Assembly (NCBI GenBank): GCA_032717465.1
Contig: CM064681.1
Location: forward strand, 10,831,832 to 10,895,831
Direction of reading: 5' to 3'
From: Coenobita brevimanus
Taxonomy: Eukaryota > Arthropoda > Malacostraca > Decapoda > Coenobitidae
Length of the DNA stretch: 64,000 nt
The position numbers and the translations under genes are program-made. Shown here piece by piece: positions 33,500 through 45,389 of the stretch. Each line of letters opens with the position of its first letter. The stretch's first letter is position 1. The notes below the pieces were generated by a model that had not been told where the DNA came from, made no database searches, and saw only the letters and a program-made list of their open reading frames with translations.

Positions 33500-35220
33500 T
33501 CCTTTCTAGCTTGTGCAACTTATTTTTATCATATGAAAAGCTATTCGAGGAGGAGGTGCTATCTAAAGCCTTCATCAGCTTACTAGGAAAGGACTCCCCA
33601 TAATCTTATAGTAACCATTAAGAATATAATGCACTTGGCGTTTTCCGGATGACAGGATTAACGTATGACGAAGAAAACTAAACCACATGACAAAGATAAT
33701 GAACATTTGGTCTCGATATCGCCGAATACAGTCCGTAACGTGGTATGCACTTTCAACCCAGATCAATGCTACAGGTGTTTCACAAATGACTTTCAGATGT
33801 GGGAACATGTGGACTCGTAAGCCCTGGAACACACAATATAGAAATTCAGTGATAGACTTTTGGGTGTTTTTTTATGGAATCGACTCTCACCATATATTAG
33901 ACAGTTCAGCCCCTGTGGTCCAGCATTTCTTCTACCTGCCCCACACGCCTTCACATGTTACCACTTCTGAGCTAATACTCACCGGTCAAACGAAATTTGG
34001 GTTTAGGTTATCTCATTCAGTACTAGAAAAAGGGTATATGCTGGAGTATATTTATAACATGTTTCTGCGTCTTGTGGAAGATTTCCCCAGTGCCTGCCTC
34101 TTTTCAGCACCATTTGTATATACAAAATTTATATGTGGCATACATCCTTGAGTTATAATAATGATGACCGACTGTACCTAATTAACCTTAATTTCTAAGG
34201 TGATATCCTGTTAGGTTAGAGACTGAAGTTATAGGTCGCCTTGAGCTTAGTTTTTCAATAAATGTTTCATCGAAGTTAAATATATTCTTCGGAAGACAGA
34301 AACTGAAAGGCGCTACTAAAAGCGTATCGTAATGTAACGTTTGGAGTGTAAGTTCAGCCTCAGCGTAAAGGATGAAGTAATGTAAAAATCTTACGGACAG
34401 GTGCATCTAGTTTCTTCCCATCTCTGTATATTAGATGACCCATCCCTTTGAGGTCTTCCCCCCCCGTTGAAAAATAATGTCTAGAGGCAAAGTGTCTGTA
34501 ATATGAAAGAGTGTATCGTACTGAGTGAGTTAATAAAGAGCTCCATCTTGCATTCTTTTTTTATCATGCCTTAGTAATATGTTTTATCTATACCATCTCC
34601 ATTTCTTTATCATCGTAGTCAAAATCCTCCCTTAAATGCTACTGATGAGTATAAGAGGTTCCATAACACCACCTTTTAAGCACTGTGTTCGTTGTATTGC
34701 ACCATAATATTCTCGTTTGTGGTTCATAACTTATCAATATTTACTTTGCTTGCTTCAGTAGTATGTGTGAATGCTAGATGATGTTAATGTACAATGTGCA
34801 TGATGAATATCGGAGGAAGATGCACTACATAAACTCGTCAACCGATGTGAATACGACCAAGTATCTCCTGGTTATTTTCCGTACCCCTCTTTAGTCATCC
34901 TTTTCTTTCTCTTTCCTCTCCTCACCACCTTTCCGACTCTGTTCCTCCCCCCTTATTTGCTAATCCCACTCAGGTTAAGATAGTGTAGGATAAGACTCCA
35001 TTTCTTCTTTTCCATGAAATTTCCATGACTGCTCTTCTATGTTGCATGGTAGTCCCTCTCACTAATTCAAGGGCTTGGTGGGCGGAGGGGTGGGGGAACC
35101 TTCCTGCTTTTCTCTCCTTGTCTATAACTCACAAAATAGTTTTGTTAGGCATAACCATTCTGATTTTTGAAAATTAACACTTAGAAAGAACCAACAGATC
35201 TGTTCTATTAATTTTCCTTC
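33500..35220. other. AT-rich stretch, nothing recognised
   Basis: The longest frame is 154 codons (33687-34151, plus) with normal composition, but there is no recognisable domain, splice context or homology signal by eye. One frame of about this length is expected by chance in 64 kb. Confidence 0.5.
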
Positions 35221-35234
35221 ATACTTTCCACACA

Positions 35235-35560
35235 CCTGATTTTTTCCCCAGTCCCTCCTACTGTCTCCCCCTCTTACTGCCTTCCCTCCAGCCTCCTTCC
35301 AGTCTCTCCAACTCTATCTCCCTTTCTCCCCCCCCCCACTACTTAATCTCTTTCCTCTTCTTTCCCTCTCTACCTCCCCTCCCCTATCCTTCCTAAACTG
35401 ACCCCCTTTTCTTCCTCCTCATCCCTCCCTCTCTGTATGGCCCCTAGCTCATCCCTCCCACTCTGCCTCCCCCTCCTCTCTCCCTTACTCCCCTCCCCTT
35501 CACTTCTCCCCTGCTCCCCCTCCCCTACCACCCTCCTCCTGCCGCTCCCTGTCGTGGCAC
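35235..35560 (+). repeat. Pyrimidine-rich tract
   Basis: C/T-rich on the plus strand. It switches to a purine-rich plus strand across a complex island at about 35560-35640. Confidence 0.8.
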
Positions 35561-35639
35561 CATTACTCAGGCAGGCGTCTATAATGTGGATGCAATTGGC
35601 CTCTCTGTTATTGTCAGGGTGATATTGGGAGGTGGCATG

Positions 35640-36720
35640 CTGGGGGTGAGGTTGGAAGGGGAGAGGAAGGGAAGGAAGAATGCGTAGGAGGAGGAGTGTG
35701 AAGGAGTGAGAAGAGGGGGGAGAAAGAATGCATGGGAGGATGGGTGTAGGGGTGAGAGCAAGGGGAGGAAGAATGCATGGGAAGATGAGTGAGAGGGGGG
35801 AGAGGAAAGAGACAGGATGCATGGAAGGAAGAGTGAAAGGGGGAGAGGAAGAGGAGAACGAATGCGTGGGGAGATGAGTGAGAAGGGGCAGCGAAGAGAT
35901 CAGTGCGAGTGAAGAAAGAATACATGAGAGGAGGAGTGAGAGAGGAGAGGAGGAAGAAGGAAGAATGAGAGATAGGGAGGGGGAAGTGAATGGTGAGTGA
36001 GGGGAAGAGTCACGTAAGTAAGGACTGAGGGAGAGGTAGGTAGGAGAGAGAGAGGAAAGAGGGAAGGAGGGAGGAGAAGTGAATGGAAAGAAGAGGGAGA
36101 AGGGGAAAAAGAAACGGGAGATATTAATAAAGGGAGGGTAGAATGCGTGTGTGGAAGCGTGGGAAGGAAGAAGGGGGACGTGAGTGTAGCAGTGACAGCG
36201 ACAAAGAAGGGCGAGATATGAGGCAAGGAAAGGAAAATGCTTGTGGGGGAGGAGGGGAAGCGGGAAGTAACGAAGATTAGATGAGGAGGGGAGGTGTGAT
36301 GATTGGGGGAGAGGTGGGAAACAGAGCATTGAAGGAAAAAATTGAGATGGAGGGAATCTAATATATGGTTGGACGGGAATCTAATGGAGTGATGAGAGGA
36401 GGAGCCAGCGAGATGGTGAGGAAGAAAGAAAAACTGAGAGGTGAAAAGAGTGCCTGGTAAGAAAGAATGATGAGGAAGAAGATGTGGGGAAAGAAATTTT
36501 AATGAGTGGAGAGAGAGGACATTGAGGAAGGGAAAGAAAGGGGGTTCAGCATGTGGGATGTTAAAAAGGAAGAGGGAAAGAGTGAAGAAGAGGGAGGGAA
36601 AATTAATCTGACAGATGGTAAGGTGCGTGGAAGGAAGAGGGTGAAAGGGGAGCACTGAAACGGAATGTGATAGACGCGAGGGAGGAGAAATTATAAGTGA
36701 GAGAAAAAGTAAGCAATATG
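35640..36720 (+). repeat. Purine-rich tract with a degenerate ~45-50-bp minisatellite
   Basis: 35660-35945 consists of about six units carrying GAATGCATGGGAGGATG followed by AGTGAGAGGGGGAGAGG. The rest to 36720 is G/A-rich without a clear period. Long minus-strand Ser/Pro/Phe-rich frames (for example 35370-36329) are artefacts. Confidence 0.8.
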
Positions 36721-36723
36721 ATG

Positions 36724-37165
36724 AAGTGTAAGAAACAGCGTGGAATGAGACGGGGTGTAAGTAACAGCGTGGAATGAGACCGTGTGTAAGAATCAGCGTG
36801 GAATGGAATTAGGTCGAAAGGAACAGTGTGGAATGAAATGAAATGAGGTGAAGGAATAGTGTTGAATTTGATGAGGTGGAAGGAAGGGTAAGGAATGGCG
36901 TGAGATGGAAGGATCAGCGTGGAATGCTATGAGGGAACAGTGTGGAATGACGAGGTGGAAGGAGCAGTGTGGAATGGGGTGAGATGGATGAAACAGTGTG
37001 GAGTGAGATGAGGTAGAGGGAAAGTGGATGGTGAGGTGGAAGGAACAGTGTGGAATGGCTTGTGTTGGAAGGAGCAGTGTAGAATGGAATGAACTGGAAG
37101 GAACAGTGTGGAATGGCATGAGGTGCAAGGAACAGTGTGGAATGGGAGGAAGTCCAAGGAACGCT
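36724..37165 (+). repeat. 29-bp minisatellite
   Basis: Units begin AGTGTGGAATGG and end GAAGGAAC. The last four units before 37165 are each 29 bp and differ by a few substitutions; earlier units carry deletions and CAGCGTGGAATGAGAC variants. About 14-15 units in total. Confidence 0.88.
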
Positions 37166-37247
37166 GTGGCAGTAGATGAGACTGAATATGTGCAATGTTT
37201 GAAGAACTATAGGAATATATCTTATCCTGGGGGGACGTAAGCACTCA

Positions 37248-37340
37248 CTGACTCCTATGATTCATTCTCAGCTGAATAAAATCGTCCGGCCTTAACTGGA
37301 ATCATAGTACTAGGGCTGTCCCGGCCGTAAGAGGGTTATT
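37248..37340 (+). repeat. Short dispersed repeat, copy 1
   Basis: A segment of about 90 bp begins with GACTCCTATGATTCA, has TCAGCTGAATAAAATCGTC in the middle and ends GGCCGTAAGAGGGTTA. The same order of words occurs at 38009, 38120 and, more diverged, at 51500, 51690 and 52238 (inverted). I do not recognise the family. There is no coding capacity. Confidence 0.7.
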
Positions 37341-37377
37341 CACTCTTAGCTAAACATAACTGTAGTTTCGACCAAGA

Positions 37378-37462
37378 AATTGTTAACTGCTTCATCCCAA
37401 ACTGTCAGGCATATTTTTCTCTTGGTGGTATTAGACGATTTTGTTCAACTGAGGAGAGCACC
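37378..37462 (-). repeat. Short dispersed repeat, inverted copy
   Basis: The minus strand reads CTCCTCAGTTGAACAAAATC, then GTCTAATACC, matching the middle of the family. The ends are diverged. Confidence 0.5.
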
Positions 37463-38008
37463 CTGGTACTGGAAGAGCTTTATAGTTTTTCTCTTTCTTT
37501 GTTTGGCTGGGCAATCGGACGACGAAGAGAAAGAGTTTTGAAGGAAGATAAGTTTAACTCCTTCAGTTAGATGACTTTTTCTTTCATTGGTCCCTCAAAA
37601 CCGTCGAATTTTCAGTCCGAATCCCTATTTCACTTCACAGGCACGACCACTCTGTTGAAAGGAAGACCTGATTAAATTTTTTTATTCACACCAGGGGGGG
37701 AATACCTGCTGGAAATTCATACACGGGAAGATATATAGGCATTAGATAGGTGAGACAGACGAAGACAGATTTATCGTGAGACAGAAATAGAGGAGGAAGG
37801 AGGCGAACTTGCTTCCATACCTGTCTCTCTCATTTGTCTGCTTCTGCCTTCCCCACTTCTCACGCCCTCACTTCATCAGCTTCCATTGCCCACTTACTTA
37901 ACCGGCGCCCGTGTTCTCGGTCATCATAAGTGGTTGTTGGTCCTTGTCAGCTGAAATTACATTATGATAATTACACATGGTTTTATGAGAAAAATATCAT
38001 CACCAAGG

Positions 38009-38095
38009 TCCTATGACTCACCTTCAGCCAAGTATAACAGTCTGGTATAATCACAAAATTAATACTAGAGTTGAGTACGGCCGTGAGAGGGTTAA
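38009..38095 (+). repeat. Short dispersed repeat, copy 2
   Basis: Begins CCTATGACTCACCTTCAGCC, continues AGTATAACAGTCTGGTATAA, and ends TACGGCCGTGAGAGGGTTAA. Confidence 0.7.
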
Positions 38096-38119
38096 TGGGA
38101 ATAATGGTAACAATGATAA

Positions 38120-38207
38120 GCTCCTCCGACTCACCTCCAGCTGTATAAAACCGTCTGGTATTAGACCCAATAAAATACTAAGGCCAATGTGACAATGAGA
38201 AGGTTAA
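38120..38207 (+). repeat. Short dispersed repeat, copy 3
   Basis: Begins CTCCTCCGACTCACCTCCAG, continues CTGTATAAAACCGTCTGGTA, and ends AATGAGAAGGTTAA. It lies 25 bp after copy 2 in the same orientation. Confidence 0.7.
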
Positions 38208-38429
38208 GCCCAAACTAATATCACCAAGATTTATTCATGCACAACTGTAGCATGTAACTATTTTGGTGTCAGGAGTTTTGTTGTCGTGGCGTCATGCACT
38301 CCTAAAAGGGATGACGTCAAGAAAGTCTTAAAAGAATGCGCACGACTAACCTCCTCTGTCTCTCATCTCTTCTCACCCCCTCCCGTCCACACTTAGCCCC
38401 CTCCTTGCATCCAGACACTTACTGAAGGG

Positions 38430-38500
38430 ATCCGGTGGAGTAATGGTTAGCACATCCAGTCTGTACTTTGAAAAACCCAAGTTCGAGTCTCAGGTTGGCT
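38430..38500 (+). repeat. tRNA-derived SINE head (relic)
   Basis: An A-box-like word TGGAGTAATGG lies at 38435-38445, in GGTGGAGTAATGGTTAGCAC. A B-box-like GTTCGAGTCTC lies at 38481-38491. The order and spacing are those of a tRNA gene or a tRNA-derived SINE promoter. The acceptor and anticodon stems do not pair well, so a functional tRNA is unlikely. Confidence 0.6.
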
Positions 38501-38940
38501 AGACTCTTGAACAAAATTTGTTTTCCCAGCGTGTCTGTTCACTCAGTAGTAGAGATGGGAGCCTGGATTTTAAGTTCGTTTGCTGCATGTCGTTCGGTAC
38601 CATCGAGTCCTCACCCATTAATGTTGTCCTTATATAGCCAGACCTTTCCTTGCACCTCACTCAGCCATTACTCTATTGTCCAGCTGTATACCCTAAGCAC
38701 AACCCATTGACTCGGGTCTTTTCCATCACTTTGCACCTCTCGTTTATGTAGCCCCAACCAGATATCCAAGTTTATTCCATCTTCCCAAACCCATATCCCA
38801 TTACCCAGCCTCACCAAGCTCCTTGCATGGCCCATTATCCAGACTCCCATTTATCCATCCATTTATGCAGCCTCCACCTGATCTCTGACCTGGCCCCTGA
38901 AGACTAATGACGTCACAGCGGGCAGGACAGTCGGGTATTT
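38501..38940. other. Mixed stretch, possible SINE body
   Basis: Follows the tRNA-like head and could include its body, but I cannot define an end. A CRE palindrome TGACGTCA lies near 38910. No gene is recognised. Confidence 0.35.
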
Positions 38941-38945
38941 AGTCT

Positions 38946-38961
38946 GGCCGAGAGAGAGAGG

Positions 38962-38995
<34 letters not shown>

Positions 38996-39075
38996 TTCAA
39001 GAAAGGGATGGAGTGTTGAGAGAAGAGAATCTGACTTCAAGAAAGAGATGGGATGCTGAGAGAAGGGAATGACAC
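38946..39075 (+). repeat. (GA)n plus a 40-bp tandem dimer
   Basis: An imperfect GA run (38949-38995) is followed by two copies of a unit of about 40 bp starting TTCAAGAAAGRGATGG (38996 and 39036). Confidence 0.85.
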
Positions 39076-39680
39076 GTATAAGAACTGTAATCATTGTGAA
39101 AGTAAAGGGGAATATTGAACACAGGAAGAAGGGTGTAAACGAAACTGAGACGACAGAGTGTAACAGCATGGATGATGGAGAATAATGACCAATAGAAGAG
39201 CATGACACTTAACAGCAAGAAAAAGATGGAAGGACATGATGAAAGAAAAGGTCAAGCGAGAGAAAACAAAGCTGAAGTGAAAGAAAAAGAATCCACCAAC
39301 AGTGAAAGTGGACATGAGAAAGGGAGAGAAGAATTAAGGAATTTTTAAAAAGTTGAAGAGAGAAGAGGAATATGACATGGACTATGCATGAGAAAGAGAA
39401 GCCTGACAGAAAAGAGACAAGTGATTGATTGAAAGGAAGACGCGGGGGAGAGGCGAGATGGAGCTGGAACAGAAAGGGGAGCATGAAGAGTGAAAGTGAA
39501 TTGAGATTTATGTGAAGGGGAGGAAAAATGAGAATGATTAAGCAGGAAAAGATGAGAAATGATGGACGGACAGAGGCTGGGAAAGGAAAGCAAGGGCGAA
39601 GAGGAAGGACAGAGGGGAGTGCAGGGGGACGAAAACATGAAGGAGTGGGAGGGACGGTGGAAGGAAAATAGAAGTACGAG
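39076..39680 (+). repeat. Purine-rich tract
   Basis: A/G-rich on the plus strand. Minus-strand Phe/Ser/Leu-rich frames are artefacts. Confidence 0.7.

Positions 39681-39685
<5 letters not shown>

Positions 39686-39770
<85 letters not shown>
39686..39770 (+). repeat. (GA)n(CAGA)n microsatellite
   Basis: About 27 GA units followed by about eight CAGA units. Confidence 0.97.
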
Positions 39771-39771
<1 letters not shown>

Positions 39772-40029
39772 GAAAGAATTACAAGGAATTAAAAGTCTAA
39801 ATAATATCTCGAAATGGTATTACAACATATATCAAGAAGGTACCATCAATGAAGTCGTCGGGTACGCGTTGCTAATGAGAGAAGAGTATAGCAAAGGTGA
39901 AGGCTCTCCCCACCCACCTCTTCTACCAGCAGCAGGCACAGATAAATAAGTGCATCTAATCCAAGAGAAAAGGGCTGGGCTTGGAAATTTTACAGGATAA
40001 GATGGAACTCTCAAAGTACCACAAAATTA

Positions 40030-40460
40030 GACCTAACATAGCTACAGTATGTCCAACTTTGTCTTGAACTGTTTTATCAAGGAACTGTCAACTGTCTCTG
40101 CCAGTGGTCGATTCCAAGTACTGCAGATCTTGTACGTGAAGAGATTGCCTGAAATATCATGATGGAATGCCGTAAGTCAAGTCTTCTCTCGTGGTTGTTA
40201 TCATGATGGTATTTAAACTAAATACTTGTTGGCAGTATGTTTTCAGACGTACGAAGGATTATTGACAGCCTCAATTAGAAGTATGTGCAGACGCCTACTC
40301 TCTAACGAGAATTCCAGTTCTTGAAGCCTTCTTTCGTATCCCATGTGACTGATGGATGGTATCAGTTTAGAAGTTCATGCTTGGACTCGCTCAAGCCTTG
40401 CCATAGCCTTCTTCAGGGACGGCGCTAGAGCCTCACATGGGAATCCAGATGCGCCGTACA
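40030..40460 (-). pseudogene. CR1/L2-like LINE reverse transcriptase, C-terminal relic
   Basis: The minus strand reads LKKAMARLERVQA, then SKLIPSISHMGYERRLQELE, FSLESRRL and, after several stops, NLFTYKICSTWNRPLAETVD followed by FKTKLDI. This is the characteristic C-terminal region of CR1/L2/Rex-type RT proteins (LERVQRRATK.., GYEERLK.LGL.SLE.RR, F..R....WN.LP...V, TFKN.LD). The order is intact, with stops in the middle. Upstream RT motifs are absent or beyond recognition. It may belong to the same clade as the relic at 60310-61350. Confidence 0.75.
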
Positions 40461-40902
40461 AGAGACCTGCAAAGTCAGACGATAATCTACTTATTTTTGT
40501 AACTAAACTGCCTCTTGATATAACCTATACCCCTCTGTGCTATATTCTCAGTTTCATTCAATGTACTCCTGGAGGACTTGAGGTCACTGCTGATTGGTGC
40601 ATCTAGGCCTTTTTCTAAATCAGTACACTTGATTGCACTTCCTGATAAACGGTAGGCTAGTTGGTTTTTGGATTTTCAGGACAAAAGCGCATCCTTCTGC
40701 ATTTGTTCAGGCATCTGCCGCCGTTCAAACCTCGGAGTGAGTGAAATTGAAGCATAGAGAGCTAATAAAGTGAACTGGGCACCAGGGATGAGGGAACAGA
40801 TATAAATATTAGGGAATGAATAACTGGGAGTGAGCAAGTGGAGCTAAGGCAGAACATATATTTGGTGAATGTGTGATAATATGGGAGAAAACCTTTGTCG
40901 TG

Positions 40903-41018
<116 letters not shown>

Positions 41019-41039
41019 TGAGAGATTATGTTACTTTGT

Positions 41040-41113
41040 CTGTGTGTGTGTGTGGGTGTGTGGGTGTGGGTGGGTGTGTGGGTGTGGGTGGGTGGGTGGG
41101 TGTGCGTGCGTGT

Positions 41114-41172
<59 letters not shown>
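41040..41172 (+). repeat. (TG)n / TGTGGG repeat
   Basis: TGTGGGTG units (41040-41105) pass into about 30 TG units to 41172. Together with the CA array 24 bp upstream it forms an inverted dinucleotide pair that could fold back. Confidence 0.95.
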
Positions 41173-41174
<2 letters not shown>

Positions 41175-41274
41175 TGTGAGGGAGGGGGGACTAGGGGTGA
41201 GGGAGCGGGCATCATTATGGGACCTGCCTTAATGGAAGTGCCAATCTCAGTCAGGCGGGACAGACACACCGAGA

Positions 41275-41747
41275 GACAGAGCGAAGGGGGAGGGAGGGAG
41301 GAAGGGAGGGAGGGAGAGGGAGGAGAGTCGGGGGGGGAGAGAACCCGGGAGGGCGGTTCGGAGGGACGTAGGAGATGGAGAGATGATTTGAGGAGAAGAA
41401 AAGTATGTAGAGGAACTGGTGAGGGATGGGATAGGGAGTGAGAGGATGGAGAGAAGCTGGTGAGGAAAGGAGGGAGAAACATAATATGGAGATAAACTGG
41501 TAATGGAAGTAGGAGAGAAGAAGTATAGGGAAGAAATGGAAAGGAACTGGTGTGGATGGAGAGAGGAAGCAGTAAGAAGAGGAACGGGTAAGGAATGGAA
41601 GAGGGAGGAAAGGATAAGGATTGTGAAGAGAAACAGGAAAGGAAGAGAGAGCAAGAAGAGGGGAAAGAGGGACGGGCATGCGGTGACAAGGAGAGGAAAG
41701 AGGTGGAGGAATGAGCCGAGGAGTGAGGATGAATGATGGAAAGTGGT

Positions 41748-41800
<53 letters not shown>

Positions 41801-42570
41801 GTGAGGAGGGATGATTGGAGGAGAGGGGAAGGAAGACAGCGAGAAACCGGACTGTAATAAGGAAGACAAGATGATGGAGAAAGATGAAGAGATGGGTAAC
41901 TGAGGAAAGGAGACGAGGTGCTATATATGTAGGGGTCGAGGACATTAACTTTACTTTCAAAGGATGGAAGATAAAAAAAAATGTGAGTATATATGAAACG
42001 AAAGATGAAGAAGCGTGAAGAGGAAGATGGAGACTATACCAATTAGCATGATCAGCGAATAAAACCTAGCGATACATCGGAAAAGGGATGAAATGAGGTG
42101 ACAGAAAGGGAAAAAGCGTAAAGTTACAGCAGGTGAGGGAAAGAGGCAAAGTGATAAAGAGAGGAGAAAAATGATGAAGGCGGGAAGGAAGAAAAAGATA
42201 GAGACAAGAAAATGAGGTATACTAGACAGAGGAGGAGGAGGAGTGAAAAATATCGGAGAAAAATATGTAAGGGAGACAGGTCAAATAAGAAGGGGGAAGG
42301 AGAGGGAAGGGAGAAAGAAGAATGGAGTGGGGTAGTTACACAGGCAGGGATGAGGGAGGGAAGCAAGGAGAAGGTATACGAGACATCTGGCTGGATCGGG
42401 GAGAGAGAGGGAGAGAAGTGGATGAGGTGTGGAAGGAATAAAATCGAAAGAAGAGAGACGCGATGACAGAGAGACTGACAGAGGGGACAGGGAAGGTAGA
42501 CAGGGAAGCTGGGGGAAGTGGGTGCGAGTGGATAAGGGAAGTTGACGGAGAAGAGGTTAGAAACAAATGC
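41275..42570 (+). repeat. Purine-rich strand-asymmetric tract with (GA)n
   Basis: About 1.3 kb, A/G-rich on the plus strand, with (GA)n at 41754-41798. Units containing GAAACTGGTGAGG or GAACTGGT recur at 41410-41580 as a weak ~50-bp period. Long Ser/Pro/Leu frames on the minus strand are artefacts. Confidence 0.8.
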
Positions 42571-43510
42571 TGATAAAAATGAAGTATAAATTTAATGATA
42601 ATTGGACAACATAAGAATGTGAAAGAGGAATGGATCTGGTTATGGCAACAGAAGTGCCAATAGAATTATATCAAGAACCAAGGATATACACTGTCATACT
42701 TACGGTGGTATATTATTTTCAGTTTGTTGCTTGTGTTTCCGAATTGTATAGATTTTGAAACTAAAGCTTTTTATGCACAAGGAAAGGAACAGCAGTGATG
42801 CCTTGAAAAATCACTTTATAATAAACAGAAAAATAACACAGTGAATGGCGAGCGTTAGGTGTTACGTTGCAAGCTGACCACAAATAATGGAGAAAATGGA
42901 CTATGGAAGAGATGGAAAAAGGAAGCGAGCACATCTAACAACTGTTCTCGTCTACCCTGTGGATTTACAGTTTTTGATATTTCAGATGGTCTCATTGGCT
43001 AGTACCGTGACGGAGGAATTAAAATTTGGGGGATAAAAGGATAGCATCTTCATCTTATTCAGAATTAGAAAATCATAATGAGTCTTGGTTTACTAAAACT
43101 AACATTTTTTACTAACTTTTGTGGTGGATGCTCTGAGAACTGTGTGAAAAATTGAAGGCTGAAATGAACACTGCCTTAACGTACAGGACTGGATGCACCG
43201 CTCAGAACATCTCAGGTGAATAATAGTTGGTGGAAGGACAGAACCCCGAGCACCCTACTATAGATAAACTAAGACGATCGTGACCATCTACAATGACAGT
43301 TATCGTATAGAACAACCAAAAAGAAAGTTTGAGATAATGATACAGTTGGAAGAATAACATTATTTAGGCACCTTAAATGGTTTTGTGGGGTCAAAGGCCA
43401 AACCTTACACAAAAATTAGAGTCCTGTATTCGTGTATGGTTATAAATTATTATGGCGATTTGCACTAAGTATGACAGTGTCCTAGAGAGATTTACCGATC
43501 ATTCCTTTTA
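42571..43510. other. AT-rich stretch, nothing recognised
   Basis: Mixed AT-rich DNA with stops in all frames. Confidence 0.5.
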
Positions 43511-43517
43511 TCCTAGA

Positions 43518-43645
43518 GAATGTTGGTTATCTTTATCTATCTATCTATATACCTTGCCCGCTTCCCCTCAAAAAAGGGAGGTAGCCGAGACAGGACGGCA
43601 CACTCCCAGTTTACTCATCCACACACACAAATTTATTAGTATCTT
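43518..43645 (+). repeat. (TATC)n-anchored repeat of unknown type
   Basis: Three to four TATC units (43528-43546) lead into TATACCTTGCCCGCTTCCCC, then GGGAGGTAGCCGAGACAGGA and a CACTCCCAGTTTACTCATCC segment. The layout (tetranucleotide run directly abutting a complex segment) matches the 3' ends of the LINE copies here, but the sequence is different. It is probably the 3' end of another retroelement. Confidence 0.45.
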
Positions 43646-43825
43646 TAGCTTTCAGTTAAACCTCCTCGTCTTACAGTAGCAAGTAGAGAATATAAAAGAT
43701 GTGATCACTGTGAAGGGGTGGGTATTATGAGACGACAACACAAAAAGCTGTCTGGCCTGAGAGGAGGATCAGAGGGGGTCCCTGAGGCGATTGTCTTTGC
43801 ATTTTATTGAAGAGAGGACAGACTG

Positions 43826-43895
43826 AGAGAGAGAGAGAGAGAGAGTGAGAGACAGAGAGACAGACAGACAGACAGACAGAGACAGACAGAGATTA
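43826..43895 (+). repeat. (GA)n and (CAGA)n microsatellite
   Basis: GA units followed by CAGA units, slightly interrupted. Confidence 0.93.
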
Positions 43896-44180
43896 CACTG
43901 ACTCCTTTATAATTTATGTTTTACCTACAACAAACTTTTATGCCGTACTGATAAAGGATCCTTGGTACAGACGGGTTCTTGAAGGCAATATCTGTTTGAA
44001 CAATCTCCCCTTACAGGAACAAAATAATTCCAAGGTAGCAGGGATGAAATAGAAATGACGTTCTTGGTCTTCAATTTTAACTTTTCACCATGATTATGTC
44101 TTATTGGGTATATTGTTGCTGCCTCCGTATGATAATATTCAGATTCTCTATAGCCCATTCACTAAACTTGGCCCAAATTT
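43896..44180. other. Unrecognised short stretch
   Basis: AT-rich; nothing recognised. Confidence 0.5.
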
Positions 44181-45335
44181 TCATCCTTTTTCACTCCAAA
44201 CCATCCTTAGTGCTCACCATTACACGTGTTAATCTACCACTTTCACATTGCATCATCTCCCTTCGCTCATCTGAAAATACCACCCCCCTGCTGCCTTCTA
44301 CTCAGTAACACCCCAACCTTCCAATCACATCATATATTTCCTCTTTCACTCCTAATCCACTGCTTTTACCTCTTATCTCCCTCTTTCACACTCTCCCCCA
44401 TTCTCACTCCCCAGCCTTCTTCCTGCTGCTTCCCGTCTAACACACACACCCTCTCATTTTCGCCCTCATTACTACGTGCAGTCTTCCTATTTTCAGTGGG
44501 TCTTGCACCAGCTTATTCCTTCTTCTCTCATGCTATTCACACTCCCTTTCAGTATCGCTATCTATCGCTTCAGATCTATCCTTTTTCTTGCAGTCCCCCT
44601 CCCACCAGCTCCACACTTTCCTTCTCTCTCTCTCTCCTCCACACTTTATTTGATCGTCATTGTCCCTTTCATACGCTAATACCAATTCCACCATCCCTCC
44701 TCTTTAGCTCCCTCCCATACTCGCTCTCACCTTTACTCCCCTCTCTTCCCTCTCAAACATCCTCCATACCACCCACTTCGCTACTACATCTCTCACTCCT
44801 CTCATCACACTTCCCTCCCACAATCCCTCTCCTTCTCATTCCCTTTTGTTCTAGATTCACCACTTCATTCCCTCCTCTTCCCACACATCCTCCTGACACC
44901 ACTACTGTCACTTCCCTTTCTACAATGTCCTCACATCAACACTCTCCTCACTCACACTCCACTCTCTTTCCCCTTTAATATTTTCCTTTATCTCCGTTCC
45001 CTTGACACTCCAACACTCCCTTCTCTCTTCTACAAACCCCGCCCCCTCCCTCCAACTCAGTACCCCGCCTCACAATATCCGTCATTCTCCTCACTTCCAC
45101 CCTTCTCCCCCTCCCTGTTACATTTCATCTCCCTCTATTTCCCCTCCCCTCCCCTTCCCCCACATTTCACCTCCCTCCCTGTCCCTTCCCGTCTCCTTCC
45201 CTTCCCTCCAGCACCTACATTTCTCCCCCTTTCTCTTCCCCTCCCCTCCTTTCCCTCATCTACACTTCCTCTCACTCCCACTCCACTCCACACTCCTCCT
45301 CCACCCCCCGCCCCCTCTCCCCCCCTCCTTCACGC
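44181..45335 (+). repeat. Pyrimidine-rich strand-asymmetric tract
   Basis: About 1.15 kb of C/T with A. The frame of 250 codons at 44226-44978 is Ser/Pro/Leu/His-rich and follows from the bias. Confidence 0.8.
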
Positions 45336-45389
45336 TCGGGCTGCCACGTCGCCTCAAGATGGATCGAGGATAAAAATTTTCGATGGCCT

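Noticed and set aside
33687..34151. 154-codon frame of normal composition
   Set aside because: No domain or homology recognised. About one frame of this length is expected by chance in both strands of 64 kb.
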